Shown here piece after piece: positions 50,207 to 60,101 of a stretch of DNA of 64,000 nt (its first letter is position 1; each line of letters begins with the position of its first letter). The notes beneath the pieces were generated by a model that saw only the letters and a list, made by a program, of their open reading frames with translations, ran no database searches and had not been told where the DNA came from. Position numbers and translations under genes: made by a program. This DNA comes from Gilliamella apis (GTDB lineage Bacteria > Pseudomonadota > Gammaproteobacteria > Enterobacterales > Orbaceae): NCBI RefSeq assembly GCF_002142155.1, contig NZ_NASD01000005.1, positions 83,686 to 147,685 on the forward strand, written 5' to 3'.

Positions 50207-51178
50207 ATGAGTGACAAAATGAAAAATACAAAAGTATGGTCTCTTGGTGATGCCGTTATTGACTTATTGCCATTTGGTGAAATGAACTATCGAGCTTGTG
50301 CTGGCGGGGCTCCCGCGAATGTTGCCATTGCGATAGCTAAGTTAGGGCTACCATCGGCTTTTATTGGTCGAGTTGGTAATGATCCATTTGGCCACTTTAT
50401 GGAAAAAACTTTTTGTGAACATCATGTTGATTGTCAAAGTCTTGAAAAGGACGATGAGCATAGAACGAGTACAGTGGTAGTTGATTTAGGAGACAATGGT
50501 GAACGCAGTTTCACTTTTCTTGTTTCGCCTTCAGCTGATCAATTTTTATCTGAACAAGCATTGCCGGATTTTAATCAGGACATTTTACATTTTTGTTCTT
50601 TGGCGTTAGTTGGCACAACCTGTCGACAAACATTAAAAACAGCTATTGAAAAACTGACTGCCAAAAATGGCTTAATTAGCTTTGATATTAATTTGCGCGA
50701 ACAAATGTGGCTGGATAAAAATGAAATGCGCACTATTATTACCCAATTTTGTCACGATGCAGATATTCTTAAACTTTCAGATGAAGAGCTATTCTGGTTA
50801 ACGGATAGTCAAGATTGGCATGCAGCACTTAATAAACTGCAACAACATTATAATGCACCACTTAAATTAATCACTAAAGGTAAAGACGGTAGTATTGTGT
50901 TATGGCAAGGTAAAACGTTTAGTTTTGACTCTTTCCACGTTAATAGTATTGATACAACAGGCGCAGGCGATGCATTTGTTGCTGGATTACTTAGTAGTAT
51001 TGCTTCATCGGGAATGCCGGAAGATAAATTAATGTTAGAAAGTATGATGACGATAGCTAGCGCTTGTGGGGCATTGGCTACTACTAAAAAAGGCGCATTA
51101 ACAGCATTACCGGATAGTGCATTTTTACAATCTTTTATTAGTGATAACCCAGCGCTAATTGCTAAACAAATGGTGTAA
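50207..51178 (+). CDS. cscK: Fructokinase (PfkB family)
   Basis: 323 residues. PfkB motifs: the N-terminal ACAGGAPANVAIAIAKLG and the C-terminal DTTGAGDAFVAGLL with the catalytic Asp. Phosphorylates fructose released by CscA. An ATG at 50219 is an alternative start; neither has a clear SD. A truncated maltose acetyltransferase gene follows 3 bases after its stop. Confidence 0.93.
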   Translation: MSDKMKNTKVWSLGDAVIDLLPFGEMNYRACAGGAPANVAIAIAKLGLPSAFIGRVGNDPFGHFMEKTFCEHHVDCQSLEKDDEHRTSTVVVDLGDNGERSFTFLVSPSADQFLSEQALPDFNQDILHFCSLALVGTTCRQTLKTAIEKLTAKNGLISFDINLREQMWLDKNEMRTIITQFCHDADILKLSDEELFWLTDSQDWHAALNKLQQHYNAPLKLITKGKDGSIVLWQGKTFSFDSFHVNSIDTTGAGDAFVAGLLSSIASSGMPEDKLMLESMMTIASACGALATTKKGALTALPDSAFLQSFISDNPALIAKQMV

Positions 51179-51181
51179 ATA

Positions 51182-51289
51182 ATGACAGAAAAACAAAAAA
51201 TGCTAACAGGACTACTTTATGATCCTAGTATCGATGAACTTGAAAATGAACGGCTTTATGCCCAAAATATCTGTTTTAAGTTAAATTAA
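51182..51289 (+). pseudogene. Truncated maltose O-acetyltransferase (N-terminal Mac domain only)
   Basis: 35 codons starting 3 bases after cscK. The segment TEKQKMLTGLLYDPS followed by ELENERLYAQ matches the first helices of Maa/LacA-type sugar acetyltransferases (Mac domain). The frame then ends at TAA and the hexapeptide-repeat domain (about 150 residues) is gone. Nothing resembling it lies in the following 120 bases. Probably a deletion remnant of a gene once at the end of the sucrose operon; a short expressed peptide cannot be excluded. Confidence 0.75.
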
Positions 51290-51323
51290 CTTTTGTATAG
51301 CAAAAAGGCATAGCAATCCTTTT

Positions 51324-51356
51324 ATGTAAACAATTTAAAGTTAAAATAGTTGACAA
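51324..51356. promoter_or_regulatory. BirA-type operator upstream of bioB
   Basis: ATGTAAACA, 15 bases, then AGTTGACAA: each arm differs by two bases from the BirA half-sites TTGTAAACC and GGTTTACAA, with the expected spacing. It overlaps the -35 of the bioB promoter, so biotinyl-BirA would repress it. Confidence 0.7.
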
Positions 51357-51377
51357 TGTAATGCTATGTATTATGAT
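51350..51377 (+). promoter_or_regulatory. bioB promoter
   Basis: Perfect TTGACA, a 16-base spacer and TATGAT, 38 bases before the bioB start. The -35 lies in the right arm of the BirA-type operator. Confidence 0.75.
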
Positions 51378-51414
51378 GCACACAGATTTATTTTGATTCT
51401 TAAAAGGATTTTCT

Positions 51415-52458
51415 ATGTCATTAAATGGCATTCGCCATGACTGGGTATTGTCTGAAGTAATGGATATTTTTCAGTTACCTTTCAATGATCTTATTTTCAA
51501 AGCACAAACCATACATCGACAATATTTTGATGCGAATAAAGTACAGGTGTCTACTCTGCTATCAATAAAGACAGGTGCTTGTCCTGAAGATTGTAAATAT
51601 TGTCCTCAATCTATCCACCATGATACTGGCTTAGAAAAAGAAAAATTACTTGAAGTACAAAGAGTAATTGAAGAAGCTAAAGCCGCCAAAGCTGTAGGGG
51701 CTACACGTTTTTGTATGGGGGCTGCTTGGAAGCATCCAACAAATCGCGATATGCCTTATCTCTTGGAGATGGTAAAAGGCGTCAAAACTCTGGGGATGGA
51801 AACCTGCATGACTCTGGGGCAACTATCCCAACTACAGGCTTACGCATTAGCCGATGCAGGTTTAGATTTTTATAATCATAATTTAGATACTTCACCTGAG
51901 TTTTACCAGCAAATAATTACTACTCGTACATACAGTGAGCGTTTACAAACATTGGCTTATGTAAGAGAAGCTGGTATTAAAATTTGCTCGGGTGGTATTT
52001 TGGGTATGGGGGAAACTTTAAAAGATCGAGCCAATTTATTGATACAACTTGCTAATTTAGACCAACACCCAGAAAGTGTTCCCATTAATAATTTAGTCAA
52101 GGTTAAAGGTACCCCGTTAGCAAATGAAAAAGATATTGAACCATTTGATTTTATTAGAATGCTAGCTGTCGCTCGTATTATGATGCCTAAATCTTATATA
52201 CGCTTGTCAGCAGGAAGAGAACAAATGAATGAGCAAATGCAAGCACTGGCTTTTTTAGCCGGTGCTAATTCAATATTTTATGGTGATAAGCTATTAACTA
52301 CATCTAATCCGCAAGTCGATAAAGATAATGCTTTATTTTTTAAATTAGGCATTAATCCAGAAAAGATCCAAGATTATAGCGATGAGGTACATAAGGCTGC
52401 TATTGTGCAAGCAATTAGTGAGCAAGCGCAAAATAATCAATCTGGCGATAATTCTTAA
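51415..52458 (+). CDS. bioB: Biotin synthase
   Basis: 347 residues (E. coli 346). Radical-SAM cysteines Cys56, Cys60 and Cys63 in [12 protein letters not shown], and the second cluster region with RLSAGREQM. It inserts sulfur into dethiobiotin. SD AAAAGGA precedes the ATG. No bioF, bioC or bioD follows, unlike E. coli bioBFCD. Confidence 0.96.
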   Translation: MSLNGIRHDWVLSEVMDIFQLPFNDLIFKAQTIHRQYFDANKVQVSTLLSIKTGACPEDCKYCPQSIHHDTGLEKEKLLEVQRVIEEAKAAKAVGATRFCMGAAWKHPTNRDMPYLLEMVKGVKTLGMETCMTLGQLSQLQAYALADAGLDFYNHNLDTSPEFYQQIITTRTYSERLQTLAYVREAGIKICSGGILGMGETLKDRANLLIQLANLDQHPESVPINNLVKVKGTPLANEKDIEPFDFIRMLAVARIMMPKSYIRLSAGREQMNEQMQALAFLAGANSIFYGDKLLTTSNPQVDKDNALFFKLGINPEKIQDYSDEVHKAAIVQAISEQAQNNQSGDNS

Positions 52459-52492
52459 GATTTAAATATAAGAACATTAATCTTAACTTTTT
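52455..52492 (+). terminator. Terminator after bioB
   Basis: Perfect 8-bp stem TTAAGATT / AATCTTAA with a 16-base loop, then CTTTTT. The left arm includes the stop codon. Confidence 0.6.
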
Positions 52493-52501
52493 GGCCGATT
52501 G

Positions 52502-53680
52502 CTATAAGTTTGCGCAGGTTTGTCTTGCCCACAGATCGATAGCAAATACGTCTTCAATCGTGGTTGGTTCAGGAAAATCAAGTGTTTCTAAAACTGTTGC
52601 TACCTGTTTAGCAATATCCATAAAGCCGATTTTATTTTGTAAAAATGCTGCTACCGCCATTTCATTAGCCGCATTGAGTGCCGTTGTTGCTGCTTGTCCT
52701 TGATTGAATGCCTCAATAGCTAACTTTAAACAAGGATAACGGTTAAAATCGGGTTGAGAAAAAGTCAGTGATGAAATTTGCGTAAAATCTAATGCCGGCA
52801 CGCTTGATGCAATTCTATCAGGATAAGACATTGCATAAGCAATTGGCGTACACATATCTGGAATGCCGAGCTCGGCAATCACACTGCCATCTTGGTAACG
52901 AACCATCGAATGTATGATTGATTGAGGATGAATGATAATTTCCATCTCTTCTTCACTGGCATTAAACAGCCAACGAGCTTCAATATATTCTAGTCCTTTA
53001 TTCATCATGGTAGCTGAATCGACAGAGATTTTCTTACCCATTGACCAATTAGGATGAGCAACCGCTTGTTCAGGCGTAACTGTGGTTAATTGATTTAACG
53101 GTAAATCTCGAAATGGTCCTCCTGAACCGGTTAGGACAATTTTGGTGATGCCATAATCGGCTAAATTAGCAAATCCTAAATTTTGTTGAACTTCTGATGG
53201 GAGGCTCTGAAAGATTGCATTGTGCTCACTATCAACTGGTAATAATTGTGCTCTATATTGTTTAACTGCCTGCATAAATAAATGGCCACAAGTTACCAAA
53301 GATTCTTTATTCGCTAACAAAATCCGTTTGCCTTTTTTAATGGCGGCAAGGGTAGGTTTTAATCCTGCAGCCCCGACTATAGCTGCCATTACCATATCTA
53401 CTTCAGTAAGCTCTGCTAAATCGCATATAGCTTGTTGACCATGAAATACTTCAATATTTAATTTTAGGTCTACGAGATTTTTTCTAAGTTGCTGTGCTGC
53501 TTCTTCATCAGCCATGGCGACATAATTTGGTCTAAATTCCAAACATTGTTCGGTCATTTTGCCGACATTTTGCCCACCAGTTAAAGCAATTGCTTTAAAT
53601 AAATCTGGATTTTGCCGTATAACAGCTAAAGTACTACAACCTATTGAGCCAGTTGAACCTAAAATTGTAATGTTTTTCAT
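52502..53680 (-). CDS. dxr: 1-deoxy-D-xylulose-5-phosphate reductoisomerase
   Basis: 392 residues (E. coli 398). NADPH site [13 protein letters not shown] at the start, [10 protein letters not shown], and the metal/substrate region [13 protein letters not shown] and [15 protein letters not shown]. It makes MEP in isoprenoid synthesis. Its ATG is one base after the deoR stop with no own SD, so it is probably translationally coupled to deoR. uppS and cdsA, its usual followers, are absent. Confidence 0.96.
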   Translation of the reverse strand: MKNITILGSTGSIGCSTLAVIRQNPDLFKAIALTGGQNVGKMTEQCLEFRPNYVAMADEEAAQQLRKNLVDLKLNIEVFHGQQAICDLAELTEVDMVMAAIVGAAGLKPTLAAIKKGKRILLANKESLVTCGHLFMQAVKQYRAQLLPVDSEHNAIFQSLPSEVQQNLGFANLADYGITKIVLTGSGGPFRDLPLNQLTTVTPEQAVAHPNWSMGKKISVDSATMMNKGLEYIEARWLFNASEEEMEIIIHPQSIIHSMVRYQDGSVIAELGIPDMCTPIAYAMSYPDRIASSVPALDFTQISSLTFSQPDFNRYPCLKLAIEAFNQGQAATTALNAANEMAVAAFLQNKIGFMDIAKQVATVLETLDFPEPTTIEDVFAIDLWARQTCANL

Positions 53681-53681
53681 A

Positions 53682-54443
53682 TTAGTAAATTAAATTTATG
53701 TTGTTTTCAGCAAAAAATGAGACGAATCGCTCATCAGGCAGTTTATCAGTAATTACTTGATCGAACAAAGTTAATTCACTGATGAAAGCCGGCTTGATTT
53801 GGCCAAATTTAGTATGATCAGCAATTAAGATGTTTTGACCTGATTTTTTCATTGCTTGTTGCTTCATATCTAATTCTTCAAAATGATAACAAGTTACTCC
53901 TTGTTGCAAATCAATACCTGCTGCTGAAATAAAGGCTTTATTCGGACAGATAGAATCTAACTGGTTGGATTGATGTAAACTTGTAAAGATAGCATTATTT
54001 GGTTGGAATTGACCACCGCATAAAATGATCTTACATTTAGGTTTATGTTGTAGTGCCAATAAACTATTTAATGAATAACAGATAGCAGTAAATGCAATAT
54101 CATTATCTATTGTATTAATGATAAAAGGCATGGTGGTGCCACAATCAAAAAATATTGTATCGTTTTCATTGATAAATTGACTAACAAGTTTTGCAATATA
54201 AGCTTTTTCTTCAACTTGCTTATCCTGCTGATCTGAAACGAAATACTTTGCGATTGAATGACGGTCTTCATTGACAATATAGCCACCTAAGACAATTAAT
54301 GAGGAGGGGCAATTGTTAAGATCACGCCTGATAGTCATCTCTGACACTGCTAATTTTTCTGCCGCTGCTTTTAGGTGGATCTTGTCAGTGTTTTTTAGGA
54401 TTTCAAGGAGTTCATTTATTCTTTTTTGTGGTTGAGTTTCCAT
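53682..54443 (-). CDS. deoR: DeoR, deoxyribonucleoside repressor
   Basis: 253 residues, a true DeoR ortholog rather than a generic family member: it matches E. coli DeoR (252) along its length, including [13 protein letters not shown] in the helix-turn-helix (about 30-42), [29 protein letters not shown] and [11 protein letters not shown]. It represses deo genes and is released by deoxyribose-5-phosphate. Encoded 59 bases after deoC. Confidence 0.93.
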   Translation of the reverse strand: METQPQKRINELLEILKNTDKIHLKAAAEKLAVSEMTIRRDLNNCPSSLIVLGGYIVNEDRHSIAKYFVSDQQDKQVEEKAYIAKLVSQFINENDTIFFDCGTTMPFIINTIDNDIAFTAICYSLNSLLALQHKPKCKIILCGGQFQPNNAIFTSLHQSNQLDSICPNKAFISAAGIDLQQGVTCYHFEELDMKQQAMKKSGQNILIADHTKFGQIKPAFISELTLFDQVITDKLPDERFVSFFAENNINLIY

Positions 54444-54467
54444 TGTTTTTCCTAAATAACAAAAAGC

Positions 54468-54484
54468 TACATAATATATATGTA
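54468..54484. promoter_or_regulatory. Dyad in the deoC-deoR gap
   Basis: TACATA / TATGTA arms separated by 5 bases, 25 bases before deoR. No match to the TGTTA...TAACA DeoR operator. Function unknown. Confidence 0.3.
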
Positions 54485-54502
54485 ACTTATTGTTATGATT
54501 GA

Positions 54503-55168
54503 TTAGTAATTGCTAGATGATGTACTGTTACCTGAAACGATTGCAATACCAGCACTTGCGCCTAAACGATTTGCACCAGCTTGAACCATTTTTTCGGCAG
54601 TCATACGATCACGAATACCACCAGACGCTTTCACGCCCATATTTTCACCGACTGTTTCACGCATTAATTTTACATCTTCAACTGTTGCTCCAGAAGTACT
54701 AAAGCCGGTAGATGTTTTGACAAAAGCAACTCCAATATCTTTACAAATTGTACAAACTTTAACAATTTCTTCTTTGGTTAATAAGCAAGTTTCTAAAATA
54801 ACTTTTAATGGTACTGAACCGCAGGCTTTGAATACCGCTTCGATATCATTTTTAACTGCATCCCAATTATTGCTTTTTAGCCAACCGACATTGATTACCA
54901 TGTCAATTTCTTCTGCACCAGCTTTAACAGCCATTTCTGTTTCATAAGCTTTAGCTGACGTAAGCATAGCACCAAGTGGAAAACCGACTACTGAACATAC
55001 TTTTACATCACTACCTTTTAATAACTCTGCCACTAAAGGTACATAGCCAGAATTAACGCACACAGAATAAAAATGATATTCTTTTGCTTCATCACAGAGT
55101 TTTCCAATCTGATCTTCAGTCGCATTCATCGCTAATAAAGTATGATCAATATACTTTGCATAATCCAT
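54503..55168 (-). CDS. deoC: Deoxyribose-phosphate aldolase
   Basis: 221 residues, a TIM-barrel class I aldolase of the short DeoC type. The Schiff-base lysine is Lys151 in FVKTSTGFS; the Asp of [12 protein letters not shown] and a second Lys in [10 protein letters not shown] complete the site. It splits deoxyribose-5-phosphate into glyceraldehyde-3-phosphate and acetaldehyde. It heads deoC-deoR(-dxr), with two DeoR-type operators upstream. Confidence 0.95.
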   Translation of the reverse strand: MDYAKYIDHTLLAMNATEDQIGKLCDEAKEYHFYSVCVNSGYVPLVAELLKGSDVKVCSVVGFPLGAMLTSAKAYETEMAVKAGAEEIDMVINVGWLKSNNWDAVKNDIEAVFKACGSVPLKVILETCLLTKEEIVKVCTICKDIGVAFVKTSTGFSTSGATVEDVKLMRETVGENMGVKASGGIRDRMTAEKMVQAGANRLGASAGIAIVSGNSTSSSNY

Positions 55169-55234
55169 AAGGGTTTCCTTAAATTTTTTATTAATGTTAA
55201 ATCTAGTTAATTTTGTTAATCTGTAAATAGTAAT

Positions 55235-55250
55235 GTTATAAAAATAACAA
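55235..55250. promoter_or_regulatory. DeoR operator 1 upstream of deoC
   Basis: TGTTATAAAAATAACA, a 16-base dyad with the same ends as the E. coli DeoR operator TGTTAGAATTCTAACA. Confidence 0.75.
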
Positions 55251-55264
55251 ATATAACCAAATAA

Positions 55265-55280
55265 TGTTACTTTAATAACA
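55265..55280. promoter_or_regulatory. DeoR operator 2 upstream of deoC
   Basis: TGTTACTTTAATAACA, within a perfect 9-bp inverted repeat ATAATGTTA / TAACATTAT (55261-55284). It lies 30 bp, about three helical turns, from operator 1. Confidence 0.75.
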
Positions 55281-55339
55281 TTATATCGCTAATTTGTGAG
55301 AATTTGAAATATAACAACTGCTATTAATATGTTAAAGAA

Positions 55340-55375
55340 ATAAATAAAAACGCCCAATTTAATAAAATTGGGCGT
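55340..55375 (-). terminator. Terminator after frr
   Basis: Perfect 11-bp stem ACGCCCAATTT / AAATTGGGCGT, loop of 4, then TTTTATTTATTT on the minus strand. It separates pyrH-frr from deoC. Confidence 0.92.
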
Positions 55376-55406
55376 CAAAATGGTATTTATGAATTTTTGA
55401 AATAGA

Positions 55407-55964
55407 TTAGAATTCCATTAATTCTTTCTCTTTCTCAGCAAGTACGCTATCTAATTTTTTGATTGCCGCATCGGTTGCTTTTTGAATGAGATCTTGTGAT
55501 TTACGTTCATCATCTTCAGAAATTTCTTTATCTTTCAATAATGCTTTAATCTGATCATTGGCATCACGACGGATATTACGGATTGATACGCGTCCTTGTT
55601 CTGCTTCACCACGAACAATTTTCGTTAAATCACGACGACGTTCTTCAGTTAACGGTGGTAGAGGAACTCGAATAACGGTACCCGCTGATGCAGGGTTCAA
55701 GCCTAAATCAGAAGTTAAAATTGCTTTTTCAATTAATGGTGTTAATGATTTATCAAACACGGTAATTGCAAGTGTTCTTGAATCTTCAGCAACCACATTG
55801 GCTAATTGGCGAAGCGGTGTTGGGCTACCGTAATATTCAACCATAATACCATCTAATAAACTAGGTGATGCACGACCAGTTCTAATTTTAGAAATATGAT
55901 TCTGAAACGCATCAATACTTTTTTCCATGCGCTCTTGCGCTTCTTTTTGAATCTCATTTAGCAT
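55407..55964 (-). CDS. frr: Ribosome recycling factor
   Basis: 185 residues, the same length as E. coli. Three-helix coiled coil and a beta domain: [27 protein letters not shown] region ([16 protein letters not shown]) and [12 protein letters not shown]. It splits post-termination ribosomes with EF-G. Follows pyrH by 28 bases. Confidence 0.97.
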   Translation of the reverse strand: MLNEIQKEAQERMEKSIDAFQNHISKIRTGRASPSLLDGIMVEYYGSPTPLRQLANVVAEDSRTLAITVFDKSLTPLIEKAILTSDLGLNPASAGTVIRVPLPPLTEERRRDLTKIVRGEAEQGRVSIRNIRRDANDQIKALLKDKEISEDDERKSQDLIQKATDAAIKKLDSVLAEKEKELMEF

Positions 55965-55992
55965 AATAAAAAACCTTTTTAAATAAATAAGA

Positions 55993-56727
55993 CTAGCAGC
56001 TAACTGTAGCCTGATTATTGATTAATGTTCCTTCTGATTCGCCTAGAATGACGCGACGTAATGCACCGGGTTTATTCATATTAAACACACAAATTGGTAA
56101 ATTATGATCACGTGCTAATGTAAATGCGGCTAAATCCATCACTTTTAATTCATCATCTAACACTTTCTCGTAATTAAGTGTTTTATAAAGTGTTGCATTA
56201 GGATCTTTTACCGGATCGGCTGAATAAACACCATCAACTTTGGTTGCTTTTAAAACCACATCAGCTTCAATTTCAATACCTCGTAAACAGGCTGCTGAGT
56301 CAGTTGTGAAAAATGGGTTACCGGTTCCAGCCGAAAGGATAACGACCTTACCATGTTTAAGCAAGCTGATTGCTTCAGTCCAGCGATAATCATCACAAAC
56401 GCCGTTTAATGGAATTGCCGACATCAAACGGGCATTAACTTCAATTCGGTGCAATGCATCACGCATAGCAAGACCGTTCATTACTGTGGCAAGCATACCC
56501 ATATGGTCACCAACAACACGGTTCATGCCTGCTTTAGCAAGTCCTGCACCACGAAATAGATTACCACCCCCAATAACAACAGCAACCTGAACTCCCATGT
56601 CGATAAGTTCTTTAATTTCTTGAGCCATACGATCAAGAACGGTTGGATCAATACCAAAACCTTCATCACCTTGCAGCGCTTCACCACTAAGTTTGAGAAG
56701 GATACGTTTATAGAAAGGGGTTACCAT
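55993..56727 (-). CDS. pyrH: UMP kinase
   Basis: 244 residues from the ATG at 56727; an in-frame GTG at 56739 is possible but sits in the likely SD. Amino acid kinase family: [37 protein letters not shown] and the C-terminal [11 protein letters not shown]. Phosphorylates UMP to UDP. Order tsf-pyrH-frr is as in E. coli. Confidence 0.97.
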   Translation of the reverse strand: MVTPFYKRILLKLSGEALQGDEGFGIDPTVLDRMAQEIKELIDMGVQVAVVIGGGNLFRGAGLAKAGMNRVVGDHMGMLATVMNGLAMRDALHRIEVNARLMSAIPLNGVCDDYRWTEAISLLKHGKVVILSAGTGNPFFTTDSAACLRGIEIEADVVLKATKVDGVYSADPVKDPNATLYKTLNYEKVLDDELKVMDLAAFTLARDHNLPICVFNMNKPGALRRVILGESEGTLINNQATVSC

Positions 56728-56760
56728 ATGAAGTCTCACTATTTCGTTATTTAATTACTT

Positions 56761-56781
56761 AAAAAGCTAGCATAACTAGCT
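56761..56781 (-). terminator. Short terminator between tsf and pyrH
   Basis: On the minus strand AGCTAG / CTAGCT stem with loop TTATG, followed by TTTTT. It is the second of two tandem hairpins after tsf. Confidence 0.6.
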
Positions 56782-56813
56782 GGCAATCATTTTAAAATAT
56801 TTTGTGGATAAAC

Positions 56814-56836
56814 AAAACCGCCATGAAGGCGGTTTT
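56814..56836 (-). terminator. Terminator after tsf
   Basis: Perfect 9-bp stem AAAACCGCC / GGCGGTTTT with a 5-base loop; on the minus strand TTTTGTTTAT follows. First of two hairpins separating rpsB-tsf from pyrH. Confidence 0.8.
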
Positions 56837-56846
56837 GATAAAACAA

Positions 56847-57707
56847 TTAAGATTGTTTCGACATCGCAGCCACTTCTGCTGCAAAATCAACTTCGACTTT
56901 TTCGATACCTTCACCCACTTCAAAGCGGATAAATGATGCAACAGTCGCTTTTTTCTCAGTAAGTAAATCACCAACTGTTTTGCTTGGATCCATTACAAAT
57001 GGTTGACCAGTAAGTGATACTTCACCAGTGAATTTACGCATACGGCCTTCAACCATTTTTTCTGCGATTTCACGAGGTTTACCAGATTGCATTGCAATAT
57101 CAATTTGAATATTACGTTCATGCTCAACCACATCTGCAGGTACATCGCTAGGGTCAACATATTCTGGTTTGCTTGCTGCAATGTGCATTGCAATGTGTTT
57201 AACTAATTCTTCATCACAACCACTGTTAGCTGCAACTAAAACACCAATACGTGCACCGTGTTGATAACTACCAACTACATCGCCAGTAATTTGTTGAACA
57301 CGACGGATGCCGATGTTTTCACCAATTTTAGCAACTAATGCAGTACGTTCTTCTTCAAATTTTGCTTGTAAAGCTGCAATATCAGTGATTTTATCATTTA
57401 AAGCAGCTGTTGCTACTTTATCACTGAATTCTAAGAAACCAGCATCTTTAGCAACAAAGTCAGTTTCACAGTTAATTTCTAAAATAACACCAACTTTTTT
57501 ATCTGCTGAAATTTTAGAAATAATTACACCTTCAGCTGCCACACGACCTGCTTTTTTAGCTGCTTTGGCTTGACCTGATTTACGCATGTTGTCGATAGCA
57601 AGATCGATATCACCATTTGCTTCAACTAATGCTTTTTTACATTCCATCATACCTGCGCCAGTTCTTTCGCGCAGTTCTTTTACCATAGAAGCGGTAACTT
57701 CAGCCAT
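56847..57707 (-). CDS. tsf: Elongation factor Ts
   Basis: 286 residues (E. coli 283). The N-terminal UBA-like domain ([19 protein letters not shown]) and [10 protein letters not shown] in the core that contacts EF-Tu are present. It exchanges GDP for GTP on EF-Tu, whose gene ends the window. Cotranscribed with rpsB. Confidence 0.97.
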   Translation of the reverse strand: MAEVTASMVKELRERTGAGMMECKKALVEANGDIDLAIDNMRKSGQAKAAKKAGRVAAEGVIISKISADKKVGVILEINCETDFVAKDAGFLEFSDKVATAALNDKITDIAALQAKFEEERTALVAKIGENIGIRRVQQITGDVVGSYQHGARIGVLVAANSGCDEELVKHIAMHIAASKPEYVDPSDVPADVVEHERNIQIDIAMQSGKPREIAEKMVEGRMRKFTGEVSLTGQPFVMDPSKTVGDLLTEKKATVASFIRFEVGEGIEKVEVDFAAEVAAMSKQS

Positions 57708-57791
57708 TTTAAAATCCTCTATTTAACCATTATGATGATTTTCATTAGAATGGGTCGACGATATTATCGACCCTGAAAATATTTGAGTTTA

Positions 57792-58529
57792 TTATTCTGC
57801 TGCTGGAGCTTCTTCAACAAAGCTTTCTTCAGATACTGGAGATTGGTTTTGTTCACGACCTGAACGTACTGCTTCAGCAACTGCATTTGCATATAATTGA
57901 ATTGCACGGATTGCGTCATCATTACCAGGAACAATGTAATCAATACCATCTGGATCTGAGTTAGTATCAACAACAGCAATGACTGGAATACCTAAATTGT
58001 TAGCTTCTTTGATTGCGATATGTTCATGGTCTGCACCAATAACAAAAATCACATCGGGTAAGCCACCCATATTTTTAATTCCACCCAAGCTATTTTCTAA
58101 TTTAGCCATTTCACGAGCACGCATAAGTGCTTCTTTCTTGGTTAATTTATCAAATGTACCATCATTAGCTTGTGTTTCTAAATCTTTTAAACGTTTGATT
58201 GATTGACGTACTGTTTTCCAGTTAGTCAACATACCACCTAACCAGCGGTGATTAACGTAGTATTGTCCACAGCTTTCAGCTGCTTGTTTAATTGCTTCAC
58301 TTGCAGCACGTTTTGTACCAACAAATAGAATTTTACCTTTACGCGCAGCAACTTTGTTTAATTCAGCTAATGCTTCATTGAACATTGGTACTGTTTTTTC
58401 AAGATTGATGATGTGAACTTTGTTACGAGCACCAAAAATAAATGGTTTCATTTTTGGGTTCCAATAACGAGTTTGGTGTCCAAAGTGTACACCTGCTTGT
58501 AACATATCGCGCATTGATACTGTAGTCAT
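57792..58529 (-). CDS. rpsB: Ribosomal protein S2
   Basis: 245 residues (E. coli 241). Motifs: [47 protein letters not shown] and [14 protein letters not shown]. 30S protein needed for S1 binding. SD GAGGA lies before the ATG, and a structured leader of about 100 bases precedes it. Confidence 0.98.
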   Translation of the reverse strand: MTTVSMRDMLQAGVHFGHQTRYWNPKMKPFIFGARNKVHIINLEKTVPMFNEALAELNKVAARKGKILFVGTKRAASEAIKQAAESCGQYYVNHRWLGGMLTNWKTVRQSIKRLKDLETQANDGTFDKLTKKEALMRAREMAKLENSLGGIKNMGGLPDVIFVIGADHEHIAIKEANNLGIPVIAVVDTNSDPDGIDYIVPGNDDAIRAIQLYANAVAEAVRSGREQNQSPVSEESFVEEAPAAE

Positions 58530-58631
58530 GATTTCCTCATTTTTACGTTGGGGTTATGCCTCCACATATCCGCTTTATCCGACCTTATTACTTTAAGTAA
58601 AAGGCACCCCGGCAAAGAGTAATGATATGTG
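58530..58631 (-). promoter_or_regulatory. Structured rpsB leader, probable S2 autoregulation site
   Basis: On the minus strand, outer arms CACATATC / GATATGTG (58624-58631 and 58563-58570) enclose TTAC/GTAA. A further pairing GGGGTGCC with GGCATAACCCC (3-base bulge) lies next to an internal GGAGG. S2 is known to repress its own rpsB-tsf message through the leader in gammaproteobacteria; the same role here is inferred. Confidence 0.6.
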
Positions 58632-58885
58632 TGTGTTATAACGTTAATTAATTATTAAATTTTATGCTGATGTTTCATTATTATTTTCAATAAAAATAAT
58701 CTGAAATATAGCGCGCGTTTTATACCACATTTAAATTAAGATTACCAGAAGTATTTATTTTTATAGCTGATGAAATATTAGTTTTTTATTAAAGGTTGTG
58801 GATTTGGTCTGGAAAAATAACGATATAAGCTAACAAAGTCAATTTATTAGCTTATATTAAAAAAGTTGCATGTTGCTTTAAATCA
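58632..58885. other. Non-coding gap between rpsB and yjdM
   Basis: About 250 AT-rich bases with no ORF. The rpsB promoter should lie here, but no -35/-10 pair stood out. Confidence 0.4.
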
Positions 58886-59221
58886 TTAAGCCTTTTTAAC
58901 AAAACAAGCTTTAAGCATTACTTTCATGCCATCGATTTTACAATCAATTTCGTGATCACCGTCTACTAGACGAATGCCTTTAGCTTTAGCCCCTTTTTTG
59001 AGGACGGTTGATGAGCCTTTTAATTTCAAATCTTTGATCAAAATAATATCATCGCCATCAACTAACAAATTGCCATTGCTATCTTTAACTTGTAATTCAT
59101 CGGTTGTCGAAGTTTCTTGATTTGGATCCCATTCGTGTGCACATTCCGGACAAACATAAAAAGTACCATCGTGATAAGTGTGTTCAGATTGGCAAGCCGG
59201 GCAATTAGGTATAGATTCCAT
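58886..59221 (-). CDS. yjdM: YjdM (PhnA-like) zinc-ribbon protein
   Basis: 111 residues, as in E. coli YjdM. An N-terminal zinc ribbon ([21 protein letters not shown]) and a C-terminal SH3-like PhnA domain ([19 protein letters not shown]). Despite the old name PhnA it is not a phosphonate hydrolase in enterobacteria; the role is unknown. Confidence 0.93.
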   Translation of the reverse strand: MESIPNCPACQSEHTYHDGTFYVCPECAHEWDPNQETSTTDELQVKDSNGNLLVDGDDIILIKDLKLKGSSTVLKKGAKAKGIRLVDGDHEIDCKIDGMKVMLKACFVKKA

Positions 59222-59316
59222 AGTTTTTCATTAATCCAAATTAAATAAAATGATGTCCACTATAGCAAAAAAAGACTATTTAGTCATGATATTCAGCTAT
59301 ACCTAATAGTTTTTTA

Positions 59317-60087
59317 TTATTTCGGTTTGACACTACAGATAGCAATGTAATTAAGGTATTTTTTATTTTTTCTAAATGTTTTAAACATTTTGATAAATTG
59401 TGGTCGATTTTGTTTATGTAATGCATTACCAACAATTTTGATTGCACCAAAAAATCCTTCATCGGTAATCATACCTCGTGGTGACATTAACGTCATAGCG
59501 GCATGTTCTGATTTTATATTGATAAATCCTATAGTTGAAAAAAGATTAATCCATTCATCATGACTCATAGGCTGTGCATTAACATTGATCGCATTATGAA
59601 TCTGTGCCGTGACGTCTTGAGAGTTTTCTGGATTTACTAACATAATGTCATGCGTTAATAATTTTCCACCTGGTTTTAATACTCGAAAATACTCGCTGAG
59701 TAAGCGAGCTTTCGCTTTGTCTGCATACATGGTTAACATCGCTTCATTAATTACAATATCAAAGCTGTTATCAGGGAAAGGTAATTTGGAAGCGTCGGCT
59801 TGTTGTATATCGACTAACTGACTAACATTATTTTTTATAACATTTTGTTTGGCTTTCTCTAATGCCATTTTATCCATGTCGATACCAATAATATGGCATT
59901 TAAATCGCTTAGCTATTTCGATAGAGGTCGTACCCATATTGCATGCGATCTCTAACACTTGGCTTTGTGGCGTAAATTCTGCTTGTTTAAATAACCATTC
60001 CGTAGCTTTCTTTCCCCCTGGGCGTAACCTTGTTTTCCCTAAACGAGCAAGAAATTTATGGCCAGCTTCTTTTTTAATTTGTTCCAT
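59317..60087 (-). CDS. Class I SAM-dependent methyltransferase
   Basis: 256 residues. Rossmann methyltransferase: motif I VLEIACNMGTTSIEIA (about 39-54), GIDMDKMALEKAKQN, QQADASKLPFPDNSFDIVI and VLKPGGKLLTHDIML. The N-terminal LGKTRLRPGGKKATEWLF precedes the fold. The substrate, small molecule or protein, cannot be deduced. It follows the cupin gene by 14 bases, both reading away from a Crp/Fnr-type regulator. Confidence 0.85.
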   Translation of the reverse strand: MEQIKKEAGHKFLARLGKTRLRPGGKKATEWLFKQAEFTPQSQVLEIACNMGTTSIEIAKRFKCHIIGIDMDKMALEKAKQNVIKNNVSQLVDIQQADASKLPFPDNSFDIVINEAMLTMYADKAKARLLSEYFRVLKPGGKLLTHDIMLVNPENSQDVTAQIHNAINVNAQPMSHDEWINLFSTIGFINIKSEHAAMTLMSPRGMITDEGFFGAIKIVGNALHKQNRPQFIKMFKTFRKNKKYLNYIAICSVKPK

Positions 60088-60101
60088 TGTCTATCCTTAG
60101 T

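Noticed and set aside
55285..55320. CRP site upstream of deoC
   Set aside because: TTTGTGAGAATTTGAAAT has only one good half-site.
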